A stretch of 7,670 bases of DNA, from NCBI GenBank assembly GCA_030042795.1, contig JASHYZ010000413.1:1-7670 (forward strand), written 5' to 3'. Below, piece after piece: positions 1-7,289 of this stretch. The position numbers and the translations under genes were made by a program. The stretch's first letter is position 1. Each line of letters opens with the position of its first letter. The DNA comes from Terriglobia bacterium. GTDB lineage: Bacteria; Acidobacteriota; Terriglobia; UBA7540. The notes beneath the pieces are model-generated. The model was not told where the DNA came from and did not search any database. It was given only the letters and a program-made list of their open reading frames with translations.

Positions 1-657
1 CTGCACAATGTCTCGCTGCTGGTTTCGCACGTTTTGGTGCCACCGGCAATCGCGGCGATTCTTGGCTCCCGGGGAAACCGCGTCCAGGCGTTTCTCGGTC
101 CGGGACACGTTTGCGCGGTGCAAGGCTTCAGCGAATACGAAGATCTGAGTTCGCGCTTCAGAGTGCCTATCGTGATCACCGGCTTCGAACCCCTGGACAT
201 CCTGGAAGGCGTGCTGATGGCGGTGCGCCAGCTCGAGCAGGGACGGGCGGAACTTGAAAACCAATACGCGCGGGCGGTGGCGCGCGGCGGGAACCAGGCA
301 GCTCAGGAGATCGTGGGACGAGTCTTCGAAGTCTGCGATCGCAAGTGGCGCGGCGTGGGCCCGATTCCGCAAAGCGGCTATCGGCTCCGGGATGACTTTG
401 CCAGATATGATGCGGAGCAGGTGTTCGGCATCGCGAGAATCGACACCCGGGAGCCTGATGTGTGCATCAGCGGCGAGATCCTGAAGGGGGTCAAGAAGCC
501 TCCGGACTGTCCCGCCTTTGCCACACTGTGCACCCCAAGGCATCCCCTGGGAGCGACCATGGTATCTTCCGAAGGCGCCTGCGCCGCCTACTACCTCTAC
601 GGCCGCCATTTGGTTCATCCGGCCTCCGAAAAACACGCGGAGGCTCGCCAAGCTTAA
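1..657 (+). CDS. hypD: Hydrogenase maturation protein HypD, C-terminal part (5' truncated by window edge)
   Basis: HypD is the iron-sulfur scaffold on which, with HypC, the Fe(CN)2CO group of [NiFe]-hydrogenases is assembled in the cytoplasm. The frame is open from base 1, so about 218 C-terminal residues are visible of a family usually near 370; the N-terminal part with the redox-active Cys pair lies outside. Seen in the sequence: SHVLVPPAI near the start, the [11 protein letters not shown] segment (fragment residues about 61-71), [17 protein letters not shown] (about 111-127), and the C-terminal signature with [16 protein letters not shown]. Four cysteines at fragment positions 155, 170, 177 and 194 match the spacing of the family's [4Fe-4S] ligands. 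hypE follows after 54 bases on the same strand, the common hypDE order. Identification is firm; it is not a truncated gene as far as can be seen, only cut by the window. Confidence 0.95.
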   Translation: MHNVSLLVSHVLVPPAIAAILGSRGNRVQAFLGPGHVCAVQGFSEYEDLSSRFRVPIVITGFEPLDILEGVLMAVRQLEQGRAELENQYARAVARGGNQAAQEIVGRVFEVCDRKWRGVGPIPQSGYRLRDDFARYDAEQVFGIARIDTREPDVCISGEILKGVKKPPDCPAFATLCTPRHPLGATMVSSEGACAAYYLYGRHLVHPASEKHAEARQA

Positions 658-711
658 GGTGTGCCGCGCCACCGATTTTCGTAAGCGACATGCCGCCGGA
701 GACTTTATTCA

Positions 712-1773
712 ATGGGTGAACCTGATGCTCCAGTGCCGGGTGATACCTGCCCCGTGCCGCTGACCGACCGCGCGCGCATTGTGCTCGGCCACGGCAGCGG
801 CGGCAAGCTGACGGCCGACCTGATCCAGAGCCTATTTTTGCCCGCCTTCGACAATCCCTATCTCGCGCGACTGGATGACCAGGCGGTGCTGGATCTCCCT
901 CGGGCACGATGGGCCTTCACCACGGATTCATTTGTGGTCACACCCATTTTCTTCCCTGGCGGCGACATCGGGGAACTCGCCGTCAACGGTACAGTGAATG
1001 ATCTGGCGATGTCGGGCGCTGTGCCGCGATATATTGCGGCCGCCTTCGTGCTGGAAGAGGGCCTTGATCTGGACGCTCTTCGTCGTGTGGTGGATTCGAT
1101 GCGCTCGGCCGCCGCCGTGGCCGGCGTGATGCTGGTCACGGGCGACACCAAGGTGGTGGAACGGGGCAAGGGCGATCAGATGTTCATTACCACTACCGGG
1201 CTTGGCCTCATCGAAAGGCCTGTTACCATCTCAGCCGACCAAGCACGTCCGGGAGACCGGGTCATCCTGAACGGGTCGATTGGCGACCACGGCATGGCCG
1301 TGATGTCTTGCCGGGAGAATCTGGAATTCGATGGGGCCATTGAGAGCGATACGGCACCGCTCCACGCACTCGTCCGGGCGATGCTCGGAGCGAGCGAGCA
1401 GATTCATTGCTTGCGGGATCCCACCCGTGGAGGTCTCGCTACCACGCTCAATGAAATTGCGTCGCGCTCGGCGGTAGGCATCGAGCTTGAAGAAGAGGCG
1501 ATACCCGTGAAAGAGTCAGTGAAGGGAGCGTGCGAGATTCTCGGGCTTGACCCGTTGTATGTGGCGAACGAAGGAAAGCTGGTAGCCTTTGTTCCTGAAT
1601 CCGCTGCCGACGCGGTGCTTGAAGCCATGCGGAACGATCCGGCGGGACGGGAGGCACGCATCATCGGCCGCGTAGTGGCGGAGCATCCGACCCTGGTTCT
1701 CCTGAAGACCACCGTTGGAGGCACCCGGATTGTGGACCTTATGGTGGGCGAGCAACTACCGCGCATCTGTTAG
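712..1773 (+). CDS. hypE: Carbamoyl-dehydratase HypE (hydrogenase cyanide-ligand synthesis)
   Basis: HypE accepts a carbamoyl group from HypF on its C-terminal cysteine and dehydrates it with ATP to a thiocyanate, which supplies the CN ligands to HypC-HypD. The 353-residue protein has normal family length and ends in the diagnostic PRIC, Cys353 being the carbamoyl acceptor. Other marks of the PurM/HypE ATP-binding fold are LGHGSGGKL (25-33), DDQAV (55-59), TDSFVVTPIFFPGGDIGELAVNGTVNDLAMSGA (71-103), VTGDTKVVERGKGD (142-155), GDHG (191-194) and RDPTRGGLATTLNEIA (235-250). The ATG at 712 is preceded by GGAG at 698-701, ten bases away; residues 1-22 are a non-conserved lead, so a later start is possible though no better one is evident. 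It follows hypD and converges with hypA. No hypF, hypC or hypB is in view. Confidence 0.96.
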   Translation: MGEPDAPVPGDTCPVPLTDRARIVLGHGSGGKLTADLIQSLFLPAFDNPYLARLDDQAVLDLPRARWAFTTDSFVVTPIFFPGGDIGELAVNGTVNDLAMSGAVPRYIAAAFVLEEGLDLDALRRVVDSMRSAAAVAGVMLVTGDTKVVERGKGDQMFITTTGLGLIERPVTISADQARPGDRVILNGSIGDHGMAVMSCRENLEFDGAIESDTAPLHALVRAMLGASEQIHCLRDPTRGGLATTLNEIASRSAVGIELEEEAIPVKESVKGACEILGLDPLYVANEGKLVAFVPESAADAVLEAMRNDPAGREARIIGRVVAEHPTLVLLKTTVGGTRIVDLMVGEQLPRIC

Positions 1774-1776
1774 AGG

Positions 1777-1789
1777 GGCGGCGTCCGCC
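1777..1789. terminator. Small GC hairpin between convergent hypE and hypA (possible weak terminator)
   Basis: GGCGG-CGT-CCGCC forms a five-pair stem with a three-base loop, four bases after the hypE stop and eleven before the hypA stop. On the + strand it is followed by GGAATAAAAAT rather than a T run, and there is no T run after it on the minus strand either, so it is not a classic intrinsic terminator. Its position in the only 26 bases separating two convergent transcription units is the main reason to list it. Confidence 0.25.
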
Positions 1790-1799
1790 GGAATAAAAA

Positions 1800-2063
1800 T
1801 CACTCCACCAGCGTGACACTTTCGAGCCAGATCTCCTGGGCGTGACGATCTGTTGCGTCCGTTCCCGTCTCTACCACGAGCTCAGCCCCGTCAGCCACGG
1901 TGCCGCGTGCGGCCGCTGTGAAGTGCTCGCGAAGGTGCTCGGGTGAGATGTGGCTGATGGCGCCCAGCCGAACCTTCACGCCCGAAACTCTGCCAGCGCC
2001 CTGCTCTCGCGCCACGGACTCGATCTTGCGTATTAAGTCCGCCATCAGCGAGAACTCATGCAT
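1800..2063 (-). CDS. hypA: Shortened HypA-like nickel metallochaperone lacking the zinc domain
   Basis: HypA helps deliver nickel to the large subunit. The 87-residue product begins MHEFSLMADLI, with the Met1-His2-Glu3 nickel-binding start typical of HypA, and continues with the family core (VRLGAISHISPEHLREHFTAAARGT, 31-55; AELVVETG, 60-67). It ends QEIWLESVTLVE, matching the last strand of HypA. HypA is usually about 113-118 residues with two CxxC pairs between these parts forming a structural zinc site; here that section is replaced by roughly TDATDRHA and the protein has no cysteine at all. The reading frame is intact on both sides, and I saw no cysteine-rich stretch in another frame, so this looks like a clean in-frame loss rather than a frameshift. 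It overlaps the preceding endopeptidase gene by eight bases and ends the operon. Family assignment is good; whether it still works as a nickel chaperone is unknown. Confidence 0.85.
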   Translation of the reverse strand: MHEFSLMADLIRKIESVAREQGAGRVSGVKVRLGAISHISPEHLREHFTAAARGTVADGAELVVETGTDATDRHAQEIWLESVTLVE

Positions 2064-2559
2064 GCGTCAGCGCCTCGGTTCGCAGTCTCTCGATCTCATC
2101 CAAAACGGCTTGGGCAGCAGTGTCGATGGCGCGCTCGACCGCCGCGGAAACACCTCTCCCAGCCGCAAAGTTCAGCCCTTCGACGCCAAAGACGATCATT
2201 CGCCGGGGAAGCTGGCCGAGGGAGCGGGCGAGTTCAACCGCCTCGTATAGCCCGAAGGCGTGCGTCGAACCGCGGAAAGATTCGGCGGGCAAGGGCACCG
2301 TGCTTGCATCCAGCCGATGCAACCGACCTGGTTCGGCGCCCGAGCGCACGGCGTCAATCAGAATTACCTGCGAGGTGCTCTTCCAGGCCTCGATCAGCGA
2401 CGCTCCTTCTCCAGATTCTTCGCGGATCGTAAAATCCGGGCGATCTGCTTGCTTCAGCCGCCGCGCAACCAGAAGACCCGCAGCGTCATCGGAGGCATAT
2501 TCGTTGCCAATGCCGATCACCAGGATTGCTCCGTTTTCCACGGCTGAGGAAGTTGGCAT
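2056..2559 (-). CDS. [NiFe]-hydrogenase maturation endopeptidase (HycI/HyaD type, peptidase family M52)
   Basis: This enzyme removes the C-terminal tail of the hydrogenase large subunit once nickel is in place. The 167-residue protein fits the family length. Seen: the N-terminal VIGIGNEYASDDAAGLLVARRL (14-35) with Glu20, ILIDAV with Asp69 (66-71), and GSTHAFGL with His100 (97-104); Glu, Asp and His at these places correspond to the nickel-sensing residues of the M52 family. FGVEG (124-128) is also typical. It lies 42 bases downstream of the large-subunit gene, its presumed substrate, and its end overlaps hypA by eight bases. No clear Shine-Dalgarno sequence precedes the ATG at 2559, but the conserved motif begins only 14 residues in, leaving little room for a later start. 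It may be translated by coupling. Confidence 0.93.
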   Translation of the reverse strand: MPTSSAVENGAILVIGIGNEYASDDAAGLLVARRLKQADRPDFTIREESGEGASLIEAWKSTSQVILIDAVRSGAEPGRLHRLDASTVPLPAESFRGSTHAFGLYEAVELARSLGQLPRRMIVFGVEGLNFAAGRGVSAAVERAIDTAAQAVLDEIERLRTEALTHA

Positions 2560-2601
2560 AGAAACGAGCTGCCAGAGCGCGTCGCGTACCTGCCTGTAAG
2601 T

Positions 2602-3891
2602 TCACGCACGATCGACGGTCAGCTTCAGGAAGTGCGTCGAACACGAGATACACGGATCGTAGTTTCGGATGGCCTGCTCGCACCGCAACTGCATCGCGTC
2701 GTCCGGCAAGTTGATGTATTGAGAAATGAAGCGGCGCAGATCGGTCTCGATTGACTTCTGATTCTGGGAGGTGGGAGGCACGATCTTCGCGTCGAGAATC
2801 GTCCCGCTCTCGTCGATCCGATAGCGATGGTAAAGAAGGCCGCGGGGCGCTTCTGTGCATCCATAGCCCGTTCCCGCGCGCACCGGCGCTTCGACGGCAG
2901 CGCTTCCTGGTTCTTCATACTCCCTGATGATTCGAAGCGCCTCTTCGCAGGCATAGAGGACCTCAACCGAGCGTACGATGATGCTCTGGAACGGATTGCG
3001 ACAAGTCTCACTCAGGCCAGCTTCGCGCGCCGCTTCCTGAACGGGCGCGGGAAGGCGGTCAAAGTTCAGGTTGTAGCGAGCCAGCGGTCCCGCCAGATAT
3101 GCCCCCTCCCCTTTCAGCAAAGAATGGAGCGCGCTTGAATACTCCACGTGCTCTTCGACGAAGTAGTCGTCGTAACTCTCCGCACCGATGTCGAGCCCGC
3201 GGTTCGAGACGATATGCCCTTCGTTAAAGGGATATTCGTGCGGATGGCGGAGCGCCACGAAGAGGTAATCGACTTCGAAGTCCGGAAAAGAGAATCCGGC
3301 AACCCAGCGCACCGTCTCGAGCGCAGCGTCGCGCGCCCATTTCAGCCGCTCGGCCAGCTCCAGGAGATCGTGTTTCGAGGGCGCTTTGTAAAAACCACCC
3401 ACGCGGATGTTGATGGGATGGATCTCCCTTCCTCCCACAAGGCTCACAATCTCGTTCCCGGCTTTCTTGAGTTGCAAGCCTCGCTGGACAGCGGCGGAGT
3501 GATCTTTGGCCATTTGGATGGCGTCCGGGTAGCCCAGAAAGTCCGGGGCGTGGAGCATGTAGATATGCAGCGTATGGCTCTCGATCCATTCCCCGCAGTA
3601 GAGCAGCCGCCGCAAGGCGCGAAGCTGGCCTTCCACCTTCACACCCAAGGCATACTCCATGGCATGGACCGCGCTCATCTGGTACGCCACCGGGCAGATG
3701 CCACAGATCCGGGCAGTGATGTCGGGCGCCTCGCGGTAATCGCGTCCGCGGAGAAAAGCCTCAAAGAAGCGAGGCGGCTCGAAGATCTTTAGCTTTACGT
3801 CGGCAACGCTTCCGTCCCGGATCTTGACGTAGAGGCCGCCTTCCCCTTCCACGCGCGCCAGGTAATCGACTTTAACGGTTCGCGTTTTCAT
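2602..3891 (-). CDS. hydA: Group 3b [NiFe]-hydrogenase large (alpha) subunit
   Basis: This catalytic subunit holds the Ni-Fe(CN)2CO site that makes or splits H2 in the cytoplasm. The 429-residue protein (start at 3891) has RVEGEGG (13-19), the N-terminal metal-binding RICGICP (Cys63, Cys66) and the C-terminal DPCISCSTH (Cys414, Cys417, His420), the four cysteines being the Ni/Fe ligands. After His420 the tail is only FLKLTVDRA, the piece expected to be cut off by the neighbouring endopeptidase. Overall length and the [11 protein letters not shown] ending resemble the archaeal sulfhydrogenase alpha chain. The frame is open further upstream to 3954, but the ATG at 3891 ([19 protein letters not shown]) gives the normal N-terminus and has GGGAG ten bases before it. 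It overlaps the small-subunit gene by 20 bases. The group 3b assignment rests on the beta-gamma-delta-alpha gene set and order. Confidence 0.95.
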   Translation of the reverse strand: MKTRTVKVDYLARVEGEGGLYVKIRDGSVADVKLKIFEPPRFFEAFLRGRDYREAPDITARICGICPVAYQMSAVHAMEYALGVKVEGQLRALRRLLYCGEWIESHTLHIYMLHAPDFLGYPDAIQMAKDHSAAVQRGLQLKKAGNEIVSLVGGREIHPINIRVGGFYKAPSKHDLLELAERLKWARDAALETVRWVAGFSFPDFEVDYLFVALRHPHEYPFNEGHIVSNRGLDIGAESYDDYFVEEHVEYSSALHSLLKGEGAYLAGPLARYNLNFDRLPAPVQEAAREAGLSETCRNPFQSIIVRSVEVLYACEEALRIIREYEEPGSAAVEAPVRAGTGYGCTEAPRGLLYHRYRIDESGTILDAKIVPPTSQNQKSIETDLRRFISQYINLPDDAMQLRCEQAIRNYDPCISCSTHFLKLTVDRA

Positions 3892-4654
3892 GGCTCTCGC
3901 TCTCCCGGCGAAACGGCGTCGCGTAGGAATTGAAAGTGCGGAACATCCGCACAAGATTCTCCTCCCTCAGCCCAGAGCGCGTAAAAGTCGTGCTGAGAGA
4001 GACTGTGTTGGGCGTCTCCATCGGCCCATAACAGCCGTAACAGCCGCGATGATAAGAAGGGCAAAGGGCTCCGCACCCGGCATGAGTGACGGGGCCGAGG
4101 CACGGCGTGCCCTGCGCGACCATGACGCACACGGTTCCCCGCCGCTTGCATTCGACGCAAACGCTATGGCCCGGCGTATTCGGCTTGCGGCCATGGAGGA
4201 ATGCACTGATGACCTCCACCAACTGCGCCTTATTGATGGGGCAGCCCTGAAGCTCGAAATCCACTCGGACGTGGTCCGAAATCGGAGTCGATTTGCCGAG
4301 GGTTTCGATGTAGGCAGGCGTCGCGTAAACGATAGAAGCAAAATCCTTCACGTCCTTGAAGTTACGCAGAGCTTGAATGCCGCCGGACGTGGCGCAGGCG
4401 CCGATCGTCACCAGGTGCTTCGAGGCGCGGCGCACTTGATGGATGCGTTCGGCATCGTGCGGCGTAGTGATAGACCCTTCCACCAGGGACAAGTCATATG
4501 GTCCCTGCACCACGGTCCGCGATGCTTCCTGGAAGTTTGCGATCTCCACTGCCCCGGCGACTGCCAGTAGCTCGTCTTCACAATCGAGCAGACTCAACTG
4601 GCATCCGTCGCACGAAGCGAATTTCCAGACGGCGAGCTTGGGCTTTCGCGCCAT
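3872..4654 (-). CDS. hydD: Group 3b [NiFe]-hydrogenase small (delta) subunit
   Basis: This subunit carries electrons between the Ni-Fe site and the beta/gamma subunits through Fe-S clusters. With the ATG at 4654 it is 260 residues. The proximal-cluster ligands are seen as [11 protein letters not shown] (Cys15, Cys18), [10 protein letters not shown] (Cys87) and LQGCPI (Cys138). A second set, Cys166, 169, 176, 185, 194, 198, 205 and 208, supplies exactly eight more cysteines, enough for two further [4Fe-4S] clusters. There is no twin-arginine signal peptide, consistent with a cytoplasmic group 3 enzyme. A GTG at 4660 is an alternative start, but GGGAGGT ends directly against it, whereas it stands six bases before the ATG at 4654, so the ATG is preferred. 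It follows the gamma gene almost without gap and overlaps the alpha gene. Confidence 0.95.
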   Translation of the reverse strand: MARKPKLAVWKFASCDGCQLSLLDCEDELLAVAGAVEIANFQEASRTVVQGPYDLSLVEGSITTPHDAERIHQVRRASKHLVTIGACATSGGIQALRNFKDVKDFASIVYATPAYIETLGKSTPISDHVRVDFELQGCPINKAQLVEVISAFLHGRKPNTPGHSVCVECKRRGTVCVMVAQGTPCLGPVTHAGCGALCPSYHRGCYGCYGPMETPNTVSLSTTFTRSGLREENLVRMFRTFNSYATPFRRESESHENANR

Positions 4655-4656
4655 CG

Positions 4657-5496
4657 TCACACCTCCCGGATGCGGAGCAGCGGTTCCACCCGACTGAAGG
4701 GAAACACCGGGCCGTCCTTGCAGATGAAGTCAGCACCGAACTGGCAGTGTCCGCACAAGCCCAGCGCGCATTTCATATTTCGTTCCATCGAAACAAACAG
4801 GCGCTGCGGCGGAATGCCGCGCTGGCCAAGCCCGGCCACGCTGAAGCGCATCATGATCTCGGGTCCACAAACCAAGGCCACGGCGCTCGCAGGGTCAAAC
4901 GCCGCGCGAGCAATCAGCCGCGTTACCACCCCCACGTCTCCGCGCCACGTGCCCATGCCACGGTCCACGGTGACCTTCACATCCAGGTCAAACCGCCCAC
5001 GCCACTGTTCAAGCTCTTTGAGGTAAAGGATGTCGGCAGGTGTGCGCGTGCCATACAACAGCACGACGCGGCCGTATTCCGCGCGCCGGGCAAGAATGCG
5101 ATAGAGCGCGGGCCGTAGGGGCGCCAGACCGATTCCGCCCGCGGCAAGAACCACGTCGCTTCCTTCGAAATCGTCCACGGGCCAGCGGCTCCCGAACGGC
5201 CCCCGCAACCCCAGGACGTCCCCGCGACGCAGTCGGGCCATCGCCTGAGTAACAGCGCCAACTGCTCGCGTGGTATGCACGATCCGTTCGGTTCGGGCGG
5301 GGTCGCCACTGATGGAAATGGGCACTTCCCCCACTCCGAAGGCGTAGAGCATGTTGAACTGACCCGGTTGGAACGGGAATTCCCGGCGGCCATTTGCGGG
5401 CAAGAGCTCGGCCGTGAAAGTATCATGCGTTTCCCGGCGGACACGCTCGATCCGCCAGGGCTCCGGAGTCATGGGATGAACCATACCTGGGTTCAT
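4657..5496 (-). CDS. hydG: Group 3b hydrogenase gamma subunit: FAD/NAD(P)-binding oxidoreductase with C-terminal [2Fe-2S]
   Basis: This ferredoxin-NADP reductase-like subunit exchanges electrons between NAD(P)H and the Fe-S chain; relatives include AsrB of anaerobic sulfite reductase and PyrK. With the ATG at 5496 it has 279 residues. Visible parts are the FAD-binding barrel with PISIS (59-63) and GAVT (80-83), the dinucleotide-binding [12 protein letters not shown] (118-129) and CGPEIMM (210-216). A C-terminal [2Fe-2S] motif follows, with Cys243, Cys248, Cys251 and Cys259 ([13 protein letters not shown] ... FICKDGPVF). The choice of NAD or NADP cannot be read reliably from the sequence; group 3b enzymes usually use NADP. 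An earlier ATG at 5526 would overlap the upstream gene by 23 bases, and later ones at 5484 and 5472 are possible. None has a good ribosome-binding site, so the start is uncertain. Confidence 0.92.
   Translation of the reverse strand: MNPGMVHPMTPEPWRIERVRRETHDTFTAELLPANGRREFPFQPGQFNMLYAFGVGEVPISISGDPARTERIVHTTRAVGAVTQAMARLRRGDVLGLRGPFGSRWPVDDFEGSDVVLAAGGIGLAPLRPALYRILARRAEYGRVVLLYGTRTPADILYLKELEQWRGRFDLDVKVTVDRGMGTWRGDVGVVTRLIARAAFDPASAVALVCGPEIMMRFSVAGLGQRGIPPQRLFVSMERNMKCALGLCGHCQFGADFICKDGPVFPFSRVEPLLRIREV
4661..4667 (-). promoter_or_regulatory. Strong Shine-Dalgarno deciding the delta-subunit start
   Basis: GGGAGGT on the minus strand lies inside the last codons of the gamma gene. It abuts a possible GTG start at 4660 and is six bases from the ATG at 4654, which argues for the ATG. 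It is the best ribosome-binding site in this operon. Confidence 0.7.
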
Positions 5497-5503
5497 AGAG
5501 TTC

Positions 5504-5965
5504 TCACGGGCTGGACGAGTACACATTCAGAAGCTGCAACCGGGTAGCTTGCAATCGTTCTTCGACCACACGCACCACACGCTTCATCAGCTCATAACCA
5601 AGCTCATGGTCTTGTTCGCACTTGCCGCGCAGGCATTTTCCGTCTAAAGCAATTGCCCGAGTAAGTTCGATGGCGCGCGCATCGAACCGCCAGCGGTAAG
5701 GAGGAAAGAGCCAGGACCAGCCGAGGACCTCGCCCTCGCCCAGAGTCATGACGGTAATCGGGCCGCGTTCGACGGCGGAGATTTCGAGCGCCACCTTGCC
5801 GTGCCGGATCAGGTAGAACTGATTGGCTTCATCTCCCTCGCGGAAGATGAACCCGCCGGCCTTGAAGACCGCGTTCGATGCGCAGCCCTCCAAAAGCTGG
5901 TGATGCTCGTCTTTCAGGCCCTCAACGAACGGATGATCGGCCAGGATTCTTTTAAGCGTTTCCAT
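5504..5965 (-). CDS. Cyclic nucleotide-binding-fold (CRP-like) protein without DNA-binding domain
   Basis: This is a 153-residue protein of the CRP/cNMP-binding fold embedded between the beta and gamma hydrogenase genes. Seen: an N-terminal helix ([17 protein letters not shown]), the beta-roll with [25 protein letters not shown] (36-60) and the pocket region [26 protein letters not shown] (75-100). A long helix and short tail ending about 20 residues later leave no room for a helix-turn-helix, so it is not a stand-alone transcription factor. In classical CRP the pocket reads GE...RS; here the Glu position is Trp83 and the Ser position is Phe94, with an Arg nearby, so ordinary cAMP binding is doubtful. 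It may be an accessory or regulatory subunit of the hydrogenase; that is inference from position. ATG at 5965 is preferred over 5968 because a run of six G lies five bases upstream. It overlaps the beta gene by 14 bases. Confidence 0.85.
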   Translation of the reverse strand: METLKRILADHPFVEGLKDEHHQLLEGCASNAVFKAGGFIFREGDEANQFYLIRHGKVALEISAVERGPITVMTLGEGEVLGWSWLFPPYRWRFDARAIELTRAIALDGKCLRGKCEQDHELGYELMKRVVRVVEERLQATRLQLLNVYSSSP

Positions 5966-7115
5966 CATCACCCCCCGGAGCCAGACCCTCGGGCTGCGGC
6001 TGCGCCTCGCGGATGGCACGCACTTCTTCAGTAATGTCGATCGCCACCGGGCACCAGGTAATGCAGCGCCCGCATCCCACGCAGCCCGAGGTTCCAAACT
6101 GATCGATCCAGGTTGCGAGCTTGTGCGTCATCCATTGTCGATAGCGGGACTTTGCACTGGAACGAACGCTTCCGCCGTGAATATACGAGAAATCCATCGT
6201 GAAGCAGAAATCCCACTTCTGCCAGCGCTCCGCGTGTTCACCCGTCAGGTCTGTTACATCCTCAACCGTGGTGCAGAAGCACGTCGGGCAGACGGCCGTG
6301 CAGTTGCCGCAAGTCAGGCAACGCTCCGCTACGTTGTCCCATCGCGGATGCTCGTAATTGCGGTAGAGCAAGCCCTTGATATCGGCAGTGTTCATACTTC
6401 GACCCATCTGCCCGGCAGCCTGCTCCACGACCTTCCCGGCGGCCGCGATTTCGCTCGCGTCTGCTTCGCGGTGCGGAACGTCATCTAAAATCTCGTTACC
6501 TAATTCTGTGCCTACCTGCGCTACGAAGTAATGGCGTCCGGCTTCCAGGACTTCTGTTAAGGCAAGGTCAAATCCGGCTTGCACCTTAGGCCCCGTGTTC
6601 ATCGACACGCAGAAGCACGTACCGCCCGCTTGGCCGCAGTTGACGGCGATGATGAGGGTACTATCGCGGCGTGCCTTGTAACCCGGGTCGACGTAAGGCC
6701 CTCTCATCAAGATCTTGTCCTGGATCTGGATGGCGTGTAGCTCGCAGGAGCGAACGCCCAGGAATGCTACCTTTCGGGGATCAACCTGCTCTGGCTCGAT
6801 CTCGAACCCTTGCTCTTTCCGCTTCGCCCGCCACAGCCGCTGCACCGGCGGATGAAGAACGCGTTTCCAAGAGTGAGGGCCGACCGCGTAGCCGAAGACA
6901 GCACCGTCATTTCGCTTGACGAGCCGGTATCTTCCAGCATCCTGTTCGTCACTCCACCCAATCGGGAGGTCGGCGGTCGAGTTTAGCCGGTCGTAAACGA
7001 TCGCTGCGTCGCGGACGGCGGGTCCAATTACCTCATAGCCATGCTTGGCCAGGGCGTCAAGAAGCGATTCAAGATGCTGCCGCTCGAAAACGAAAGTTTT
7101 ATTGCTCTCAGCCAT
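5952..7115 (-). CDS. hydB: Group 3b hydrogenase beta subunit: 4Fe-4S dicluster electron-transfer protein
   Basis: This first gene of the hydrogenase set encodes a 387-residue iron-sulfur protein thought to link gamma and delta subunits. It is related to AsrA of anaerobic sulfite reductase. The N-terminal two thirds contain [12 protein letters not shown] (118-129) and [18 protein letters not shown] (159-176), both typical of the HydB/AsrA family. Two ferredoxin-like motifs follow: Cys266, 269, 272, 276 ([16 protein letters not shown]) and Cys345, 348, 351, 355 ([12 protein letters not shown]). No signal peptide or membrane segment is seen. The ATG at 7115 fits the usual N-terminus, though the upstream sequence has only a weak ribosome-binding site. 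The upstream 174 bases probably hold the operon promoter. Confidence 0.94.
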   Translation of the reverse strand: MAESNKTFVFERQHLESLLDALAKHGYEVIGPAVRDAAIVYDRLNSTADLPIGWSDEQDAGRYRLVKRNDGAVFGYAVGPHSWKRVLHPPVQRLWRAKRKEQGFEIEPEQVDPRKVAFLGVRSCELHAIQIQDKILMRGPYVDPGYKARRDSTLIIAVNCGQAGGTCFCVSMNTGPKVQAGFDLALTEVLEAGRHYFVAQVGTELGNEILDDVPHREADASEIAAAGKVVEQAAGQMGRSMNTADIKGLLYRNYEHPRWDNVAERCLTCGNCTAVCPTCFCTTVEDVTDLTGEHAERWQKWDFCFTMDFSYIHGGSVRSSAKSRYRQWMTHKLATWIDQFGTSGCVGCGRCITWCPVAIDITEEVRAIREAQPQPEGLAPGGDDGNA

Positions 7116-7289
7116 GTCAATAGCCTACTGCAGACCGGCAACACTCTCGAAACGCTCCGGGCTATCAAAGTGTGCCCGCCCGGTCAGACATTGACCACCA
7201 CGGCACCTCACAGCCTTGAGCGGGCCGCGACCGGTACAATCGCCCTAAAGTCTACCAGAGGGAAGAGCAAGGTTGAAGTCATCATAGTG
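7116..7289. other. Intergenic region between nifJ and the hydrogenase operon
   Basis: These 174 bases separate the stop of the nifJ-type gene from the first hydrogenase gene on the same strand. Apart from the dyad at 7182-7196, I see no intrinsic terminator (no stem followed by a T run on the minus strand) and no RNA gene. It is long enough for a promoter, but read-through from nifJ is also possible. Confidence 0.5.
7182..7196. promoter_or_regulatory. 15-base inverted repeat upstream of the hydrogenase operon (candidate operator)
   Basis: GGTCA-GACAT-TGACC is a perfect five-base dyad with a five-base spacer, centred about 75 bases upstream of the beta-subunit start. The spacing suits a dimeric regulator. 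It is not a consensus FNR or CRP site. I could not identify a convincing -35/-10 pair in the surrounding 7116-7289 stretch. Confidence 0.3.

Noticed and set aside
2057..2064. CATGCATG palindrome at the endopeptidase-hypA overlap
   Set aside because: It is explained by the Met-His codons of hypA (ATGCATG) and is too short to suggest a regulatory site.
3148..3792. Long + strand open frame (214 codons) opposite the large-subunit gene
   Set aside because: It lies entirely antisense to a firmly identified gene and shows no recognisable motif; long antisense frames are common in GC-rich coding DNA.
3892..3954. N-terminal extension of the large subunit (21 residues)
   Set aside because: It would overlap the small-subunit gene further; the family N-terminus and a GGGAG site support the ATG at 3891.
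3890..4570. Long + strand open frame (226 codons) opposite the small-subunit gene
   Set aside because: It is antisense to a confident hydrogenase gene, rich in Arg and Ala, with no family features.
4498..5118. Long + strand open frame (206 codons) opposite the gamma and delta genes
   Set aside because: It spans the junction of two well-supported genes on the other strand and has no recognisable domain.
5966..6097. N-terminal extension of the CRP-fold gene to an upstream ATG
   Set aside because: The extra 44 residues overlap the ferredoxin-motif end of the beta gene, are Arg-rich and non-conserved in look, and a G-rich ribosome-binding site supports the start at 5965.
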